Positions 1 through 9,034 are shown, counted from the first letter of the stretch. The stretch is 64,000 nt of DNA from Pedobacter sp. D749 (GCF_019317285.1 NZ_CP079218.1:1178001-1242000), one strand, 5' to 3'. Translations and numbers: made by a program. The notes: a model not told the origin generated them from the letters alone.

Positions 1-342
1 GTTTTACACGGGAGCAGAAGTATTTTAATGCAAACGCCAGATGGTCAGGTAGTAGAACCCCATTCGGTTTCGGCAGGATTGGATTATCCGGGCATTGGGC
101 CACAGCATGCACATTTGTTTAAAACCGGCCGCGGCCAATATGTTTCCATTACTGATGAAGAAAGTTTAGAAGCTGGTTTGCTTTGTACACAACTGGAAGG
201 GATTATTCCAGCTATTGAAAGCGCACATGCATTGGCTTACTTAGAAAAAATGGAATTCAAAGGCGGCGAAAATGTAGTGGTTTGCCTTTCAGGCCGTGGC
301 GACAAGGATCTGGATACTTATATTAAATATTTTAATCTTTAA
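1..342 (+). CDS. trpB: Tryptophan synthase beta chain, C-terminal part (partial)
   Basis: The frame is open from base 1, beginning VLHGSRS, so the gene starts upstream of the window; only the last 113 residues are present. TrpB condenses indole with L-serine using pyridoxal phosphate. Visible family signatures are HSVSAGLDYPGIGPQHA and the C-terminal SGRGDKD, which in TrpB surrounds the PLP-binding serine. It lies 91 bp upstream of trpA in the same direction, the usual order at the end of a trp operon. An internal ATG at base 28 is not the start. The identification is firm. Confidence 0.97.
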   Translation, partial: VLHGSRSILMQTPDGQVVEPHSVSAGLDYPGIGPQHAHLFKTGRGQYVSITDEESLEAGLLCTQLEGIIPAIESAHALAYLEKMEFKGGENVVVCLSGRGDKDLDTYIKYFNL

Positions 343-345
343 GAA

Positions 346-419
346 AGATTTGAGAAGTGAGATATGAGACAGTAGACTTCCTTGCAGGTCATCAATCTCC
401 AATCTCACATCTCAAATCT
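346..419 (+). repeat. Intercistronic stem-loop between trpB and trpA
   Basis: Arms at 346-363 and 402-419 match as an inverted repeat in 17 of 18 positions (AGATTTGAGAAGTGAGAT against the complement of ATCTCACATCTCAAATCT). The 38-nt loop carries no gene. The sequence consists of short GAGAT/ATCTC words, so it may be a copy of a simple interspersed repeat. In the trp mRNA it would form a strong hairpin and could affect mRNA stability or relative expression of the two subunits; that is inference. Confidence 0.7.
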
Positions 420-433
420 CCCATCTCAAAAAC

Positions 434-1201
434 ATGAACAGAATTAAACAACTCTTTCAGGAGAAGAAAAACATATTATCAATTTATTATACTGCTGGTT
501 ATCCAAATACTGGCGATACGATTCAAATTGCTGAAGCACTGGAAAAATCGGGTGCTGATATGCTCGAAATTGGTTTTCCTTATTCCGATCCTGTTGCCGA
601 TGGACCGGTAATTCAAGCCAGTAGTAAACAATCACTCGATCAGGGCATGACGCTTAATCTGCTTTTTGAACAGTTGAAAGACTTGCGTAAGACCGTTACC
701 ATTCCTGTTTTGTTAATGGGGTATGTAAATCCGGTTTTGCAGTTTGGCGTAGAAAAATTCTGCGAAGCCTGTGCCGAAGTAGGGGTAGATGGTTGTATCG
801 TTCCTGATTTGCCCATGGTAGAGTATGAGGAATTTTATAAAGATTGCTTTGAAAAACATAACCTGAGCAATGTGTTTTTAATCACCCCTCAAACGGCTGA
901 GGAACGCATCCATAAAATTGACGGTTTAACCAATGGATTTATCTATTTGTTATCATCATCGGCTACTACGGGTAAAAACCTCGAAGTTGGCGATACCACA
1001 GAAGCTTATTTCAGCAGAATTAAAAACCTGAATCTGAACAACCCAACAATGATCGGCTTCGGAATCAGTGATAAACAGACTTTTGATAAGGCCTGCTCGT
1101 ACGCTAATGGTGCTATTATTGGTACTGCTTTCGTTAAAGCCATTGCTGATGGGAATTTGGAGGAAAGTGTAAGCAATTTCATGATGAAGTTTAAGCGTTA
1201 G
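434..1201 (+). CDS. trpA: Tryptophan synthase alpha chain
   Basis: 255 aa, normal length for the TIM-barrel alpha subunit that cleaves indole-3-glycerol phosphate to indole and glyceraldehyde-3-phosphate. The catalytic pair is visible as Glu45 in MLEIGFPYSDP and Asp56 in VADGP; the CIVPDLP motif follows near residue 120, and the glycine-rich phosphate-binding end (GFGISD, then IIGTAFV) lies near 205-235. It follows trpB and probably shares its transcript. The start chosen is the only ATG that gives the full N-terminal strand. Confidence 0.97.
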   Translation: MNRIKQLFQEKKNILSIYYTAGYPNTGDTIQIAEALEKSGADMLEIGFPYSDPVADGPVIQASSKQSLDQGMTLNLLFEQLKDLRKTVTIPVLLMGYVNPVLQFGVEKFCEACAEVGVDGCIVPDLPMVEYEEFYKDCFEKHNLSNVFLITPQTAEERIHKIDGLTNGFIYLLSSSATTGKNLEVGDTTEAYFSRIKNLNLNNPTMIGFGISDKQTFDKACSYANGAIIGTAFVKAIADGNLEESVSNFMMKFKR

Positions 1202-1854
1202 TATTTTTCTTTTCTTCCATAAATCGTCATTGCGAGGCACGAAGCAATCTTACAACTATCGCTACTAGCGAGCGCATTAAGATTGCTTCCCCGAAAGTCG
1301 GGGCAGGCTTTTTCAGGTCGTCACCCTGAACTTGTTTCAGGGTCTTAATGGTTAAAACTTTACTAGTTTCTTTTCACCATATAAGACATGTAAGAACATA
1401 TTAGGTATTGCGCTTATATTTAACTTATATGCCTTATATGGTTCAGTCTTTTGACGGCTGTTACTAAGGCACAATACTTTGTGTTCTTTGTGCCTTTGTG
1501 GTTAATCCTTTCTAGGCTACATCGTCATTCCCAACTTGATTGGGAATCGTAATGCTCTGGTAGTGTTTTTAGGTAGCATTAAGATTAGCTTCGCTGAGCA
1601 CTTCGTGGTTCCCGCCTGCGCGGGAAAGACGACCTTTTTTAGTAATCTTATAACTATAGGTATAGCGATCGTAGTATGATTGCCTGTCTGTTTCAGGTAG
1701 GCTTTATACATCGAAATGGCGGATTTTTTTGTACATTAGTCCCATTAAAATCTCTTTATAAATATAACTCAAACAGAATTCAATTCTGATATTCCCTTAT
1801 CGTTCTGATAGCAAGGGATAAATTTTTATTTTCTAAAATTTTATAAAAAACATC
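1202..1854. repeat. Gene-free stretch with several interspersed repeats
   Basis: No supportable gene. From 1225 there is a CGTCATTGCGAGGCACGAAG-type palindromic repeat. It is followed by a small hairpin (CCCCGAAAGTCGGGG, about 1290-1304), CCTGAACTTGTTTCAGG (about 1336), a CCATATAAG element (1376-1442, listed separately), a half copy of the CTTTGTG...GTGGTTAATC repeat (about 1478-1508), and a CGTCATTCCC/GGGAAAGACG pair (about 1522-1631). The same repeat order recurs at 2580-3290, so the block looks duplicated. Confidence 0.7.
1376..1442. repeat. CCATATAAG palindromic element, copy 1
   Basis: About 67-bp imperfect inverted repeat bounded by ACCATATAAG and CTTATATGGT-like ends. Related copies are at 2725-2791, 3011-3077, 12024-12092 and 44618-44667. 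It is MITE-like in size and termini; no transposase is present in the window. Confidence 0.7.
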
Positions 1855-2496
1855 ATGCAAGATTTAAAAATTGCTTTAATCGGTGCTACAGGTAAAGCCG
1901 GTACTTATATTTTAAAAGCGCTATTGGCGCAACAATTCAGGGTAAAAGCCCTTATCAGGAATCCAGAAAAACTTCAGATCCATCATCCCTCGCTGGAAAT
2001 TGTAATCGGCGATGTTAAAGATGTGGAAACGGTACATGCACTTATCCAAGGCTGCGATATCATGGTCAGCGCCTTGGGAATGGGACAACCTACCAGCGAA
2101 AAAACAATCTTCACACAATCAACAGCTAATATTCTAAAAGCAATGAAGGCTTTTGATCTGAAACGTTACATCGTCATAACCGGTATCAACGTAGATAGTA
2201 CTGCTGATGAAAAGGATGTCAAAACCCAATTTGCTACCCAATGGATGTACGATAATTATCCGGTTTCTACCGCAGACAGGCAAAAAGAATATGATCTGTT
2301 AACTGAAAGTGATCTTGATTGGACTTTAATCCGATTGCCTTTAATCATGCAAACCGACGAGGAAACCCCTGCAGGCACAAGTTTGATTAATTGTGATGGC
2401 GATCAGATTAATGCTTCTAATTTGGCCCGGTTTATTATTGAGCAGTTCGGGGAGAAGGCCTTTGTACAACAGGCACCTTTTATCTGGAATAGTTAG
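1855..2496 (+). CDS. NAD(P)-binding Rossmann-fold protein (atypical SDR, NmrA/flavin-reductase-like)
   Basis: 213 aa. The N-terminus has the dinucleotide-binding motif IALIGATGKAGTYIL (residues 6-20), then VIGDVKD near 51-57 and VSALGMG near 71-77, typical of atypical short-chain dehydrogenases (NAD(P)H-binding family, YwnB/BLVRB-like). A substrate cannot be read from the sequence. These are soluble cytoplasmic proteins. It is monocistronic, flanked by repeat-rich spacers on both sides. The ATG at 1855 places the glycine motif at the usual distance from the N-terminus. Confidence 0.85.
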   Translation: MQDLKIALIGATGKAGTYILKALLAQQFRVKALIRNPEKLQIHHPSLEIVIGDVKDVETVHALIQGCDIMVSALGMGQPTSEKTIFTQSTANILKAMKAFDLKRYIVITGINVDSTADEKDVKTQFATQWMYDNYPVSTADRQKEYDLLTESDLDWTLIRLPLIMQTDEETPAGTSLINCDGDQINASNLARFIIEQFGEKAFVQQAPFIWNS

Positions 2497-2514
2497 ATTT
2501 TTTTACCACTAAGG

Positions 2515-2562
2515 CACGAAGTCACTAAGAAATTTGCTTTGTGTTCTTTGTGACTTAGTGGT
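2515..2562. repeat. ACCACTAAG inverted repeat, possible terminator
   Basis: ACCACTAAGGCACGAAGTCA is mirrored by TGACTTAGTGGT with CTTTGTG words between. It sits 18 bp after the stop of the upstream gene and is preceded by a T-run, so it could act as a bidirectional terminator. Half copies lie near 1478, 2828 and 3105. Confidence 0.5.
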
Positions 2563-2724
2563 GAATCTTTTTCTTTTCTGAATCGTCATTGCTAGCAACG
2601 AAGCAATCTTACAACTATCGCGATTAGCGGGCGCATTAAGATTGCTCTTTCCCTTCAACCTGATCCGATAGCTATCCGATTTGTTTCAGGGTTTTAACGG
2701 TTAAAACTTTACTAGTTTCTTTTT

Positions 2725-2791
2725 ACCATATAAGACATTTAAGGACATATTAGGCATTGAGCCTATATGTAACTTATATGCCTGATATGGT
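2725..2791. repeat. CCATATAAG palindromic element, copy 2
   Basis: Ends ACCATATAAGACAT and CTGATATGGT form the imperfect inverted repeat; the centre differs from copy 1 at several positions. Confidence 0.65.
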
Positions 2792-3010
2792 TCAGTTTTT
2801 ATCTGTTATTATTAAGATACAATACTTGGTGTTCTTTGTGACTTAGTGGTGAATCTTTTTCTGCATCGTCATTGCGAGGAACGAAGCAATCTTACTACTA
2901 TCGCAATTAGCGAACGAATTAATATTGCTCTTCTAGTCCGTCACCCTGATCCGATAGCTTTCGGATTTGTTTCAGGATATTAGTGGTTAATACTTTTATT
3001 ATAGTTTTTT

Positions 3011-3077
3011 ACCATATAAGACATGTAAGAACATATTGGGCGTTGCGCTTATATGTAACTTATATGCCTGATACGGT
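3011..3077. repeat. CCATATAAG palindromic element, copy 3
   Basis: Very close to copy 1 (GACATGTAAGAACATATT core) with one change in the right end (ATACGGT). Confidence 0.65.
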
Positions 3078-3309
3078 TCAGTTTTTGGCGGCTATTACTA
3101 AGGCACAATACTTGTGTTCTTTGTGGCTTGGTGGTTAATCTTTTCTCCGCTGAATCGTCATTCCCAACTTGATTGGGAATCCTGATGCCATGTTAGGGGT
3201 TTGTAGGGTTCATTAAGATTAGCTTCGCTGAGCACTTCGTGGTTCCCACCTGCGCGGGAAAGACGACCGTTCTTAGCAATGCCTTAAAATGACGATATTT
3301 TGAATGGAT

Positions 3310-3747
3310 TTACCTATTCACCCAATCCTCATAACCCATCTCAAATTTCACTTCACCTTTATTTACCACGCCTACTTTTTTCCAGCCTTGCCGGGTATAA
3401 AATTCTTCCGCACGGGTATTGGGCGATGTACCCAACCAAACTATTTCCTGCGTTTGATCAAAATACCAATCCATCATTAAGCGGTGCAGTTCTTTGCCGA
3501 TGCCTTTACCTTCGAACTCCGGACGCAGAAAGAGCGCCCAAATGTTATGCTCCTTTAAATCTACGATGGAGAACCCAACTACTTCTCCATCTACTTCGCA
3601 AACCCATCCTTTGCCGCGGTGCGTAATAAATTCTTCGCAATCTTTATCCGTAACCAAAGCAGGATCGGACAAAATGTTCTCTTTTACGGTATGCCTGACA
3701 ATTTGGATCGCAGGGATGTCAGTTCTTTTTGCTTCGCGGAAAATCAT
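3310..3747 (-). CDS. GNAT-family N-acetyltransferase
   Basis: 145 aa, the size of a single GNAT domain, which transfers an acetyl group from acetyl-CoA to an amine. The acetyl-CoA loop is visible as FLRPEFEGKGIGKELHRLMMDW (about residues 75-96, matching the R/Q-x-x-G-x-G/A pattern), followed by the C-terminal EEFYTRQGWKKVG. The substrate is unknown. It is divergent from the TetR gene, with 181 bp between the two starts. Confidence 0.88.
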   Translation of the reverse strand: MIFREAKRTDIPAIQIVRHTVKENILSDPALVTDKDCEEFITHRGKGWVCEVDGEVVGFSIVDLKEHNIWALFLRPEFEGKGIGKELHRLMMDWYFDQTQEIVWLGTSPNTRAEEFYTRQGWKKVGVVNKGEVKFEMGYEDWVNR

Positions 3748-3859
3748 TTTTTATAAGTTATTGAGAAAATTAATTTATTTGAAAAAGCGTTTCAGATGCT
3801 TTAATCGTTGATTATCATTCGTAAAACTAATCAATAAAATGTTTATGACAAATGAATGA

Positions 3860-3889
3860 TTGTGAATTCTGGAATTGGTTCTACATTTG
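3860..3889 (+). promoter_or_regulatory. Bacteroidota-type promoter of the TetR gene
   Basis: TTG at 3860-3862, exactly 19 nt, then TACATTTG at 3882-3889: a full match to the Bacteroidota -33/-7 consensus TTG-N19-TAnnTTTG. The start of transcription should fall near 3895, inside the palindrome at 3892-3902. Confidence 0.75.
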
Positions 3890-3891
3890 CT

Positions 3892-3902
3892 TAACGGTGT
3901 TA
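3892..3902. promoter_or_regulatory. Candidate TetR operator, site 1
   Basis: TAACGGTGTTA, a palindrome of TAAC-N3-GTTA form. It overlaps the predicted transcription start of tetR, the position expected for autorepression. Its exact reverse complement occurs at 4639-4649. Confidence 0.6.
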
Positions 3903-3928
3903 GATTATTTACACCTAATATTCCAGTC

Positions 3929-4534
3929 ATGGGAAGTAAAGAAAGAATTCTACGTTTAAAAGATGAAACCAGAACCAAAATTCTGGATGCTGCCTTGAAC
4001 ATTGTGCAAACAGAGGGATGGCAGGCATTGAGTATGCGTAAAATTGCCGACCAGATTGAATATACTGCACCAATTATTTACGAATATTTTTCGAACAAAG
4101 ATGGCATCTTACTGGAACTCACCAGAAGAGGATACCTCATTTTGGCCAAAGATATCCGCGAAGCCAGGGATCAGCACGAATCTCCGGAAGATAAAATGGA
4201 AGCCATGTGGATTGCCTACTGGAACTTCGCTTTTACCCACAAAGAATTTTATCAGTTGATGTACGGTGTAGACATGGTTTGTTGTAATGTTAAAAATTCG
4301 ATGCCCGAAGCTGAAAACTTGAGTAGTATGTTAGGGGATGTAATCGAATCTTTATTTGATAAGAAACCCGTATCTGAGGATGATATCTGCAGAAAATATT
4401 ACACCTATTGGTCGATCATTCACGGGTTAATTTCCATCAACCTGGTACGTCCGAATGGCAGAACAACAAACGAACTAAATCAACAAATTTTAAAAGATGC
4501 CATCAAAGGCATTACTTTATCTATTAACAGTTAA
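3929..4534 (+). CDS. TetR/AcrR-family transcriptional regulator of the efflux operon
   Basis: 201 aa from the ATG at 3929 (MGSKERILRLKDETRTKILD). An upstream in-frame ATG at 3875 would place the start upstream of the predicted promoter -7 box, so it is rejected. The N-terminal TetR helix-turn-helix is clear: ILDAALNIVQTEGWQALSMRKIADQI...IIYEYFSNKDGILLEL (about residues 18-62). The C-terminal ligand domain has a WIAYWNFAFTHKEFYQLMYG segment typical of TetR_C domains. It lies 72 bp upstream of the RND operon in the same direction. Palindromes before both genes suggest it represses itself and the pump; the inducer is unknown. Confidence 0.9.
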   Translation: MGSKERILRLKDETRTKILDAALNIVQTEGWQALSMRKIADQIEYTAPIIYEYFSNKDGILLELTRRGYLILAKDIREARDQHESPEDKMEAMWIAYWNFAFTHKEFYQLMYGVDMVCCNVKNSMPEAENLSSMLGDVIESLFDKKPVSEDDICRKYYTYWSIIHGLISINLVRPNGRTTNELNQQILKDAIKGITLSINS

Positions 4535-4557
4535 AATATTTTTTTTACACCGTAATT

Positions 4558-4568
4558 TAACACTGTTA
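4558..4568. promoter_or_regulatory. Candidate TetR operator, site 2
   Basis: TAACACTGTTA (TAAC-N3-GTTA). Sites 1 and 2 also share the right flank GATTATTTAYAC, so the conserved block is about 25-30 bp. It lies 39 bp upstream of the annotated start of the adaptor gene. Confidence 0.6.
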
Positions 4569-4606
4569 GATTATTTATACACTATAATCCAATTAAATTT
4601 AATTAT

Positions 4607-5809
4607 ATGAAATCTCTACATCGCTTGTATCCGTTACTTAACACCGTTAAATGGTTTAATGGTATTAATTCAATGTTAACAATTTCTCTTCTATCTATAA
4701 TTTTGGTGAGTTGTAAGTCATCTCCTGATCAATCAGCAGCGGCACCACCACCACCAGCACTGCCTGTAAGCGCAATTAACGCCAGCACAGAAACTACGTA
4801 TATAGAATATCCGGCTTCTATTCAGGGCGCTGTTGATATCGATGTGCGTCCGCAGGTAAGTGGTTATTTACAAAGCGTTCTGGTTAACGAAGGCGCTTAT
4901 GTAACTGCCGGACAAACCCTGTTCAAAATTAACGAAAACCCTTACCGCGAGGCTTTAAACAATGCCAAAGCAAGTTTACATGCTGCAGAAGCGGCTATTT
5001 TAAACGCCCAATTGGAAGTTGATAAATTAACACCACTTGTTCAGAATAAGGTAGTTTCTGATTTTCAGCTAAAAACCGCTAAAACGGCGTATAAAATCGC
5101 CCAGGCAAATGCCGAACAAGCTAAAGCCAGTGTGGCTTCAGCACAGATTAACTTAGGTTATACCAATGTTAAGGCTACTGTTAGCGGTTACATCGGTCGC
5201 ATTCCTAAAAAACAAGGAAGTTTAGTTTCTCCGACTGATCAAGTTGCTTTAACGCAGTTATCAGATATCCACGAAGTACATGTTTATTTCTCCCTTGCCG
5301 AAAACGACTTCAACAACTTTAATGCAAACTACCCGGGTAAAACTCCTGCCGACAGGATCAAACATTTACCAGCAGTAGAACTTTTACTGGCCGATAATTC
5401 AGCTTACCCGATTAAAGGTAAGATTGATATGATTGATGGTCAGTTTGATAAAAACACAGGTGCCATTACTTTAAGGGCCAGTTTCCCTAATGCCAGTGGA
5501 ACCCTTCGCTCGGGTAATACGGGGAAAATCCGTTTAGGTTTACAGCACGATAATGCCATTCTGGTACCGCAGTCCTCAACGGTAGAAATGCAGGATAAAG
5601 TATTTGTATTTACCGTAGGCGACAGCAGTAAGGTGAAAAAACAAGCCATTACCATTGTGGGTAAAGCCGGCGAAAATTACCTGGTTAAAGACGGGGTAAA
5701 AGCTGGCGACCAGATCGTGTTAAGCGGGGTTGATAAGTTACAGGAGGGTATGGTGATCCAGCCTCAAAAAGCAGCAGATAAAGTAGCTGTTGCAAAAACA
5801 AAAAATTAA
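4607..5809 (+). CDS. RND efflux periplasmic adaptor (AcrA/MexA family lipoprotein)
   Basis: 400 aa. A lipobox LVSC (Cys36) follows a hydrophobic stretch, so the mature protein is probably lipid-anchored. Then come the barrel-sandwich/lipoyl half (VDIDVRPQVSGYLQSVLVNEGAYV), a coiled-coil hairpin (about residues 115-180), the second lipoyl half (INLGYTNVKATVSGYIGRI) and beta-barrel and membrane-proximal domains. It bridges the inner-membrane pump and the outer-membrane channel. The start is uncertain: ATG 4607 gives a basic N-terminus, while ATG 4673 (M23) would put the third operator palindrome in the leader. It is followed after 24 bp by the pump gene. Confidence 0.93.
   Translation: MKSLHRLYPLLNTVKWFNGINSMLTISLLSIILVSCKSSPDQSAAAPPPPALPVSAINASTETTYIEYPASIQGAVDIDVRPQVSGYLQSVLVNEGAYVTAGQTLFKINENPYREALNNAKASLHAAEAAILNAQLEVDKLTPLVQNKVVSDFQLKTAKTAYKIAQANAEQAKASVASAQINLGYTNVKATVSGYIGRIPKKQGSLVSPTDQVALTQLSDIHEVHVYFSLAENDFNNFNANYPGKTPADRIKHLPAVELLLADNSAYPIKGKIDMIDGQFDKNTGAITLRASFPNASGTLRSGNTGKIRLGLQHDNAILVPQSSTVEMQDKVFVFTVGDSSKVKKQAITIVGKAGENYLVKDGVKAGDQIVLSGVDKLQEGMVIQPQKAADKVAVAKTKN
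4639..4649. promoter_or_regulatory. Candidate TetR operator, site 3
   Basis: TAACACCGTTA, the exact reverse complement of site 1. It lies inside the annotated adaptor reading frame but upstream of the alternative start ATG 4673. If the later start is used, all three sites would be non-coding. Confidence 0.45.
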
Positions 5810-5833
5810 CAAACCATTAAAGTTTAAGCAATC

Positions 5834-8800
5834 ATGTTTCAGAAATTTATAGACAGGCCTGTACTTTCAACTGTTATTTCCATCTTATTGGTAATAGTTG
5901 GTATACTTGGCCTAACAAAGTTGCCCTTAGAGCGCTTTCCAAATATCGCACCTCCGTCGGTATTGGTAACTGCGGTGTACCCTGGGGCTAATGCCGAAAC
6001 CATTTTACGTTCGGTAACGCCATCATTGGAGGAAGCAATTAACGGTGTGGAGAACATGACCTACATGACCTCCAGCGCCAGTAACGATGGTACCCTGGCC
6101 ATTACGGTTTACTTTCAACAAGGTACCAACCCCGATCAGGCAGCTGTTAACGTGCAGAACCGGGTTTCGCAGGCCACCAGTCAATTGCCTGCAGAGGTTG
6201 TTCAATATGGTATCACCACCACCAAACAGCAAAATAGCTTTATCGGGGCTATCGGGGTTTACTCTGAAGATCCTGAAAAATACGATGCCGTTTTTGTAAA
6301 TAACTATGCGCAGATCAATATCATTCCCGAACTTAAACGGATTCCGGGGGTAGGTTCGGCCAGTGTATTCGGTGGGATTAAAGATTATTCGATGCGTATC
6401 TGGCTAAACCCAAGTCAGTTGGCTACTTACAAAATTACACCTAACGAAGTAATCACTGCCATTCAGGATAAAAACCTGGAAGCGGCCCCTGGTCGGTTTG
6501 GTGAAAGAAGTAGTGAGGCCTTTGAATATATCATTAAATATAAGGGTAAACTGACCAAACCAGAGGAATATCAAAATATTGCGATCCGTTCTAATTCAGA
6601 TGGTTCTATATTACGTTTAAAAGATGTGGCCCGTGTAGAACTGGGTGCTTATAGCTATGGTAGTGTTAACCGTTTAAACGGACACGATGGGATTACCATC
6701 GGGGTAATCCAGTTATCAGGTTCTAATGCCAACGAAATCCAAATTGCTATTGATAAACTGTTGGCTAAACTATCGAAAGATTTCCCGGCAGGTATTAAAT
6801 ACAACCAGTTTTACCGTACCAAAACCGATCTGGACGAATCCATTAATCAGGTGGAACACACTTTGATCGAAGCCTTTTTACTGGTATTTATCGTGGTATT
6901 TATCTTCCTTCAGGATTTCAGGTCTACTTTAATTCCGGCTATTGCGGTTCCGGTGGCGATTATCGGTACCTTCTTTTTCATGCAGTTGTTCGGCTTCTCT
7001 GTTAACCTTTTAACCCTGTTCGCACTGGTATTGGCCATTGGTATTGTGGTAGATGATGCGATTGTGGTGGTAGAAGCGGTGCATGCCAAAATGGAAGAAA
7101 ACCCTTCACTTAGTCCGAAAGAGGCAACCACCCAGGCGATGAGCGAAATTACCGGGGCCATTATATCAATCACACTGGTGATGGCGGCGGTATTTTTACC
7201 GGTTGGTTTTATGACCGGCTCAACAGGGATCTTCTACAAACAGTTCGCTTTAACCATGGCGATAGCCATCATTATATCAGCTGTTAACGCCTTAACCTTA
7301 AGTCCGGCATTGGCTGCCTTATTTTTAAAGAACAAACATGCTGAAGGTGGTCACAACGCGCCTAAAAAAGGTTTTGTAGAAAAGTTTTATGCAGGTTTTA
7401 ACGGTGGGTTTAATTACATGACCAACCGGTATGTTGGCGGTTTGAAAGTGCTTATCCGTAATAAATGGATCAGTATGGGCGGGCTTGCTTTAATCGTTCT
7501 GGTTACCGTTTTCCTGGTAAGCCGAACTAAAACAGGCTTTATCCCGACAGAGGATCAGGGTTTTGTGGCGATTGCCGTGGCCAGTCCATCAGGAACATCC
7601 TTAGCCAATACCAATAAAATGTTAAAACAGGCTGAAGCAGAGCTGAGGGCGATGCCATCAGCAAGATTTGTGATGTCGTTGGCGGGTTATAACTTTTTAA
7701 CCGCATCCAACAGTCCGTCGGCCGGACAGATTTTCTTATTGTTAAAACCAAACGACGAAAGAGGGGAAGTTAAAAACATCGATGAGATCCAAAATATTGT
7801 AAGGGCCAAAATGGCGGCCATATCTGCCGGTACCTTCTTTGTATTCAGTTTTCCTACGGTTCCGGGCTTTAGTAACGTGGAGGCCATGAACGTGATGTTA
7901 CAGGATAAAACGAATGGCAGGCTGGATAAATTTAGTGGTGTGGCGAATAACTTCATCGCCAAGTTAATGGCGAAACCGGCTATTGCTTATGCTTTTACTT
8001 CTTATAAAGCAGATTATCCGCAGTTACAACTGGATGTGAACGACGAAAAGGCCGATCAGCTGGGTGTAAGCAAAAAAGATATCTTACAAACCATGCAGAC
8101 GTATTTTGGTACGGCGCAGGCCTCAGATTTTAACCGCTTTGGTAAATATTACCGGGTAGTGGTTCAGGCAGATGTTGCCGACAGAACTGATCCTGCAAGT
8201 ATTGACCGTGTATTTGTGAAAAACAAGGCAGGTGAAAGTGTGCCCATCAGTACCCTGGTTAAATTAACCCGTGTATATGGTTCTGAAACGGCTTCGCGTT
8301 ATAACCTGTTTAACTCGATAGAGGTAAATGCGATCCCTAAACCAGGTTTCAGTTCTGGTGATGCGATTAAAGCGATAGAAGAAACGGCTAAAGAACAGTT
8401 GCCAACCGGATATGCCTACGAATTCTCAGGACAAACACGTGAGGAAATTTCTTCAGGCGGACAGTCGACAGTGATCTTCCTGCTTTGTTTAGTGTTTGTT
8501 TACTTCTTATTATCAGCACAATATGAAAGTTACATCCTGCCATTGGCGGTAATCCTTTCTATCCCTACAGGTGTATTTGGTGTGTTTGTGGTATTGGGTT
8601 TAACTGGTATCGAAAATAACATTTATGTACAGGTAGCACTGATTATGCTGATCGGGTTGCTGGCTAAAAACGCCATCCTGATTGTGGAGTTTGCCGTGCA
8701 GCGACGAAAGGCAGGACTCAGTCTTGTTGATTCGGCCATAGAAGCCGCAAGATTGAGGATCAGACCGATTATTATGACCTCACTGGCCTTTGTATTCGGT

Positions 8801-9034
8801 TTATTCCCGATGAGTATTGCAACAGGTCCGTCGGCGCAGGGTAACCACTCCATCAGTATCGGAGCAGCAGGAGGGATGGTATCGGGTGTAGTTTTAGGCT
8901 TGTTCATCATACCAGTACTTTTTGTCATCTTCCAGGCTTTACAGGAAAAAATATCAAAAAAATCAAAAAATGAGGTTGTTCAGCACCATGGAGAACCTGT
9001 AAATAATAATCATGTAGTTTATGAAACGGTTTAA
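5834..9034 (+). CDS. RND efflux inner-membrane transporter (HAE1/AcrB family)
   Basis: 1066 aa, the usual length for AcrB-type proton-driven drug exporters. The N-terminal MFQKFIDRPVLSTVISILLV forms TM1, followed by the two periplasmic porter/docking modules. The proton-relay aspartates lie in TM4 within GIVVDDAIVVVEA (about residues 402-414). TM10-12 include LIGLLAKNAILIVEFA and GLFPMSIATGPSAQG. It is the second gene of the adaptor-pump-channel operon, and its last 14 bp overlap the channel gene, implying translational coupling. The substrate range cannot be inferred. Confidence 0.96.
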   Translation: MFQKFIDRPVLSTVISILLVIVGILGLTKLPLERFPNIAPPSVLVTAVYPGANAETILRSVTPSLEEAINGVENMTYMTSSASNDGTLAITVYFQQGTNPDQAAVNVQNRVSQATSQLPAEVVQYGITTTKQQNSFIGAIGVYSEDPEKYDAVFVNNYAQINIIPELKRIPGVGSASVFGGIKDYSMRIWLNPSQLATYKITPNEVITAIQDKNLEAAPGRFGERSSEAFEYIIKYKGKLTKPEEYQNIAIRSNSDGSILRLKDVARVELGAYSYGSVNRLNGHDGITIGVIQLSGSNANEIQIAIDKLLAKLSKDFPAGIKYNQFYRTKTDLDESINQVEHTLIEAFLLVFIVVFIFLQDFRSTLIPAIAVPVAIIGTFFFMQLFGFSVNLLTLFALVLAIGIVVDDAIVVVEAVHAKMEENPSLSPKEATTQAMSEITGAIISITLVMAAVFLPVGFMTGSTGIFYKQFALTMAIAIIISAVNALTLSPALAALFLKNKHAEGGHNAPKKGFVEKFYAGFNGGFNYMTNRYVGGLKVLIRNKWISMGGLALIVLVTVFLVSRTKTGFIPTEDQGFVAIAVASPSGTSLANTNKMLKQAEAELRAMPSARFVMSLAGYNFLTASNSPSAGQIFLLLKPNDERGEVKNIDEIQNIVRAKMAAISAGTFFVFSFPTVPGFSNVEAMNVMLQDKTNGRLDKFSGVANNFIAKLMAKPAIAYAFTSYKADYPQLQLDVNDEKADQLGVSKKDILQTMQTYFGTAQASDFNRFGKYYRVVVQADVADRTDPASIDRVFVKNKAGESVPISTLVKLTRVYGSETASRYNLFNSIEVNAIPKPGFSSGDAIKAIEETAKEQLPTGYAYEFSGQTREEISSGGQSTVIFLLCLVFVYFLLSAQYESYILPLAVILSIPTGVFGVFVVLGLTGIENNIYVQVALIMLIGLLAKNAILIVEFAVQRRKAGLSLVDSAIEAARLRIRPIIMTSLAFVFGLFPMSIATGPSAQGNHSISIGAAGGMVSGVVLGLFIIPVLFVIFQALQEKISKKSKNEVVQHHGEPVNNNHVVYETV

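Larger units (their letters stand above)
2497..3309. repeat. Gene-free, repeat-rich stretch
   Basis: No gene supported. It holds an ACCACTAAG...CTTAGTGGT inverted repeat (2515-2562), CGTCATTG repeat halves (about 2583 and 2867), CCTGA-TTTCAGG hairpins carrying ATCCGATAGC insertions (about 2660 and 2950), CCATATAAG elements (2725-2791 and 3011-3077) and a CGTCATTCCC...GGGAAAGACG pair (about 3158-3270). The order repeats that of 1225-1631, suggesting serial duplication. Confidence 0.7.

Noticed and set aside
3875..3928. Longer TetR start at ATG 3875
   Set aside because: It precedes the -7 box of the predicted promoter, so it would be upstream of the transcript.
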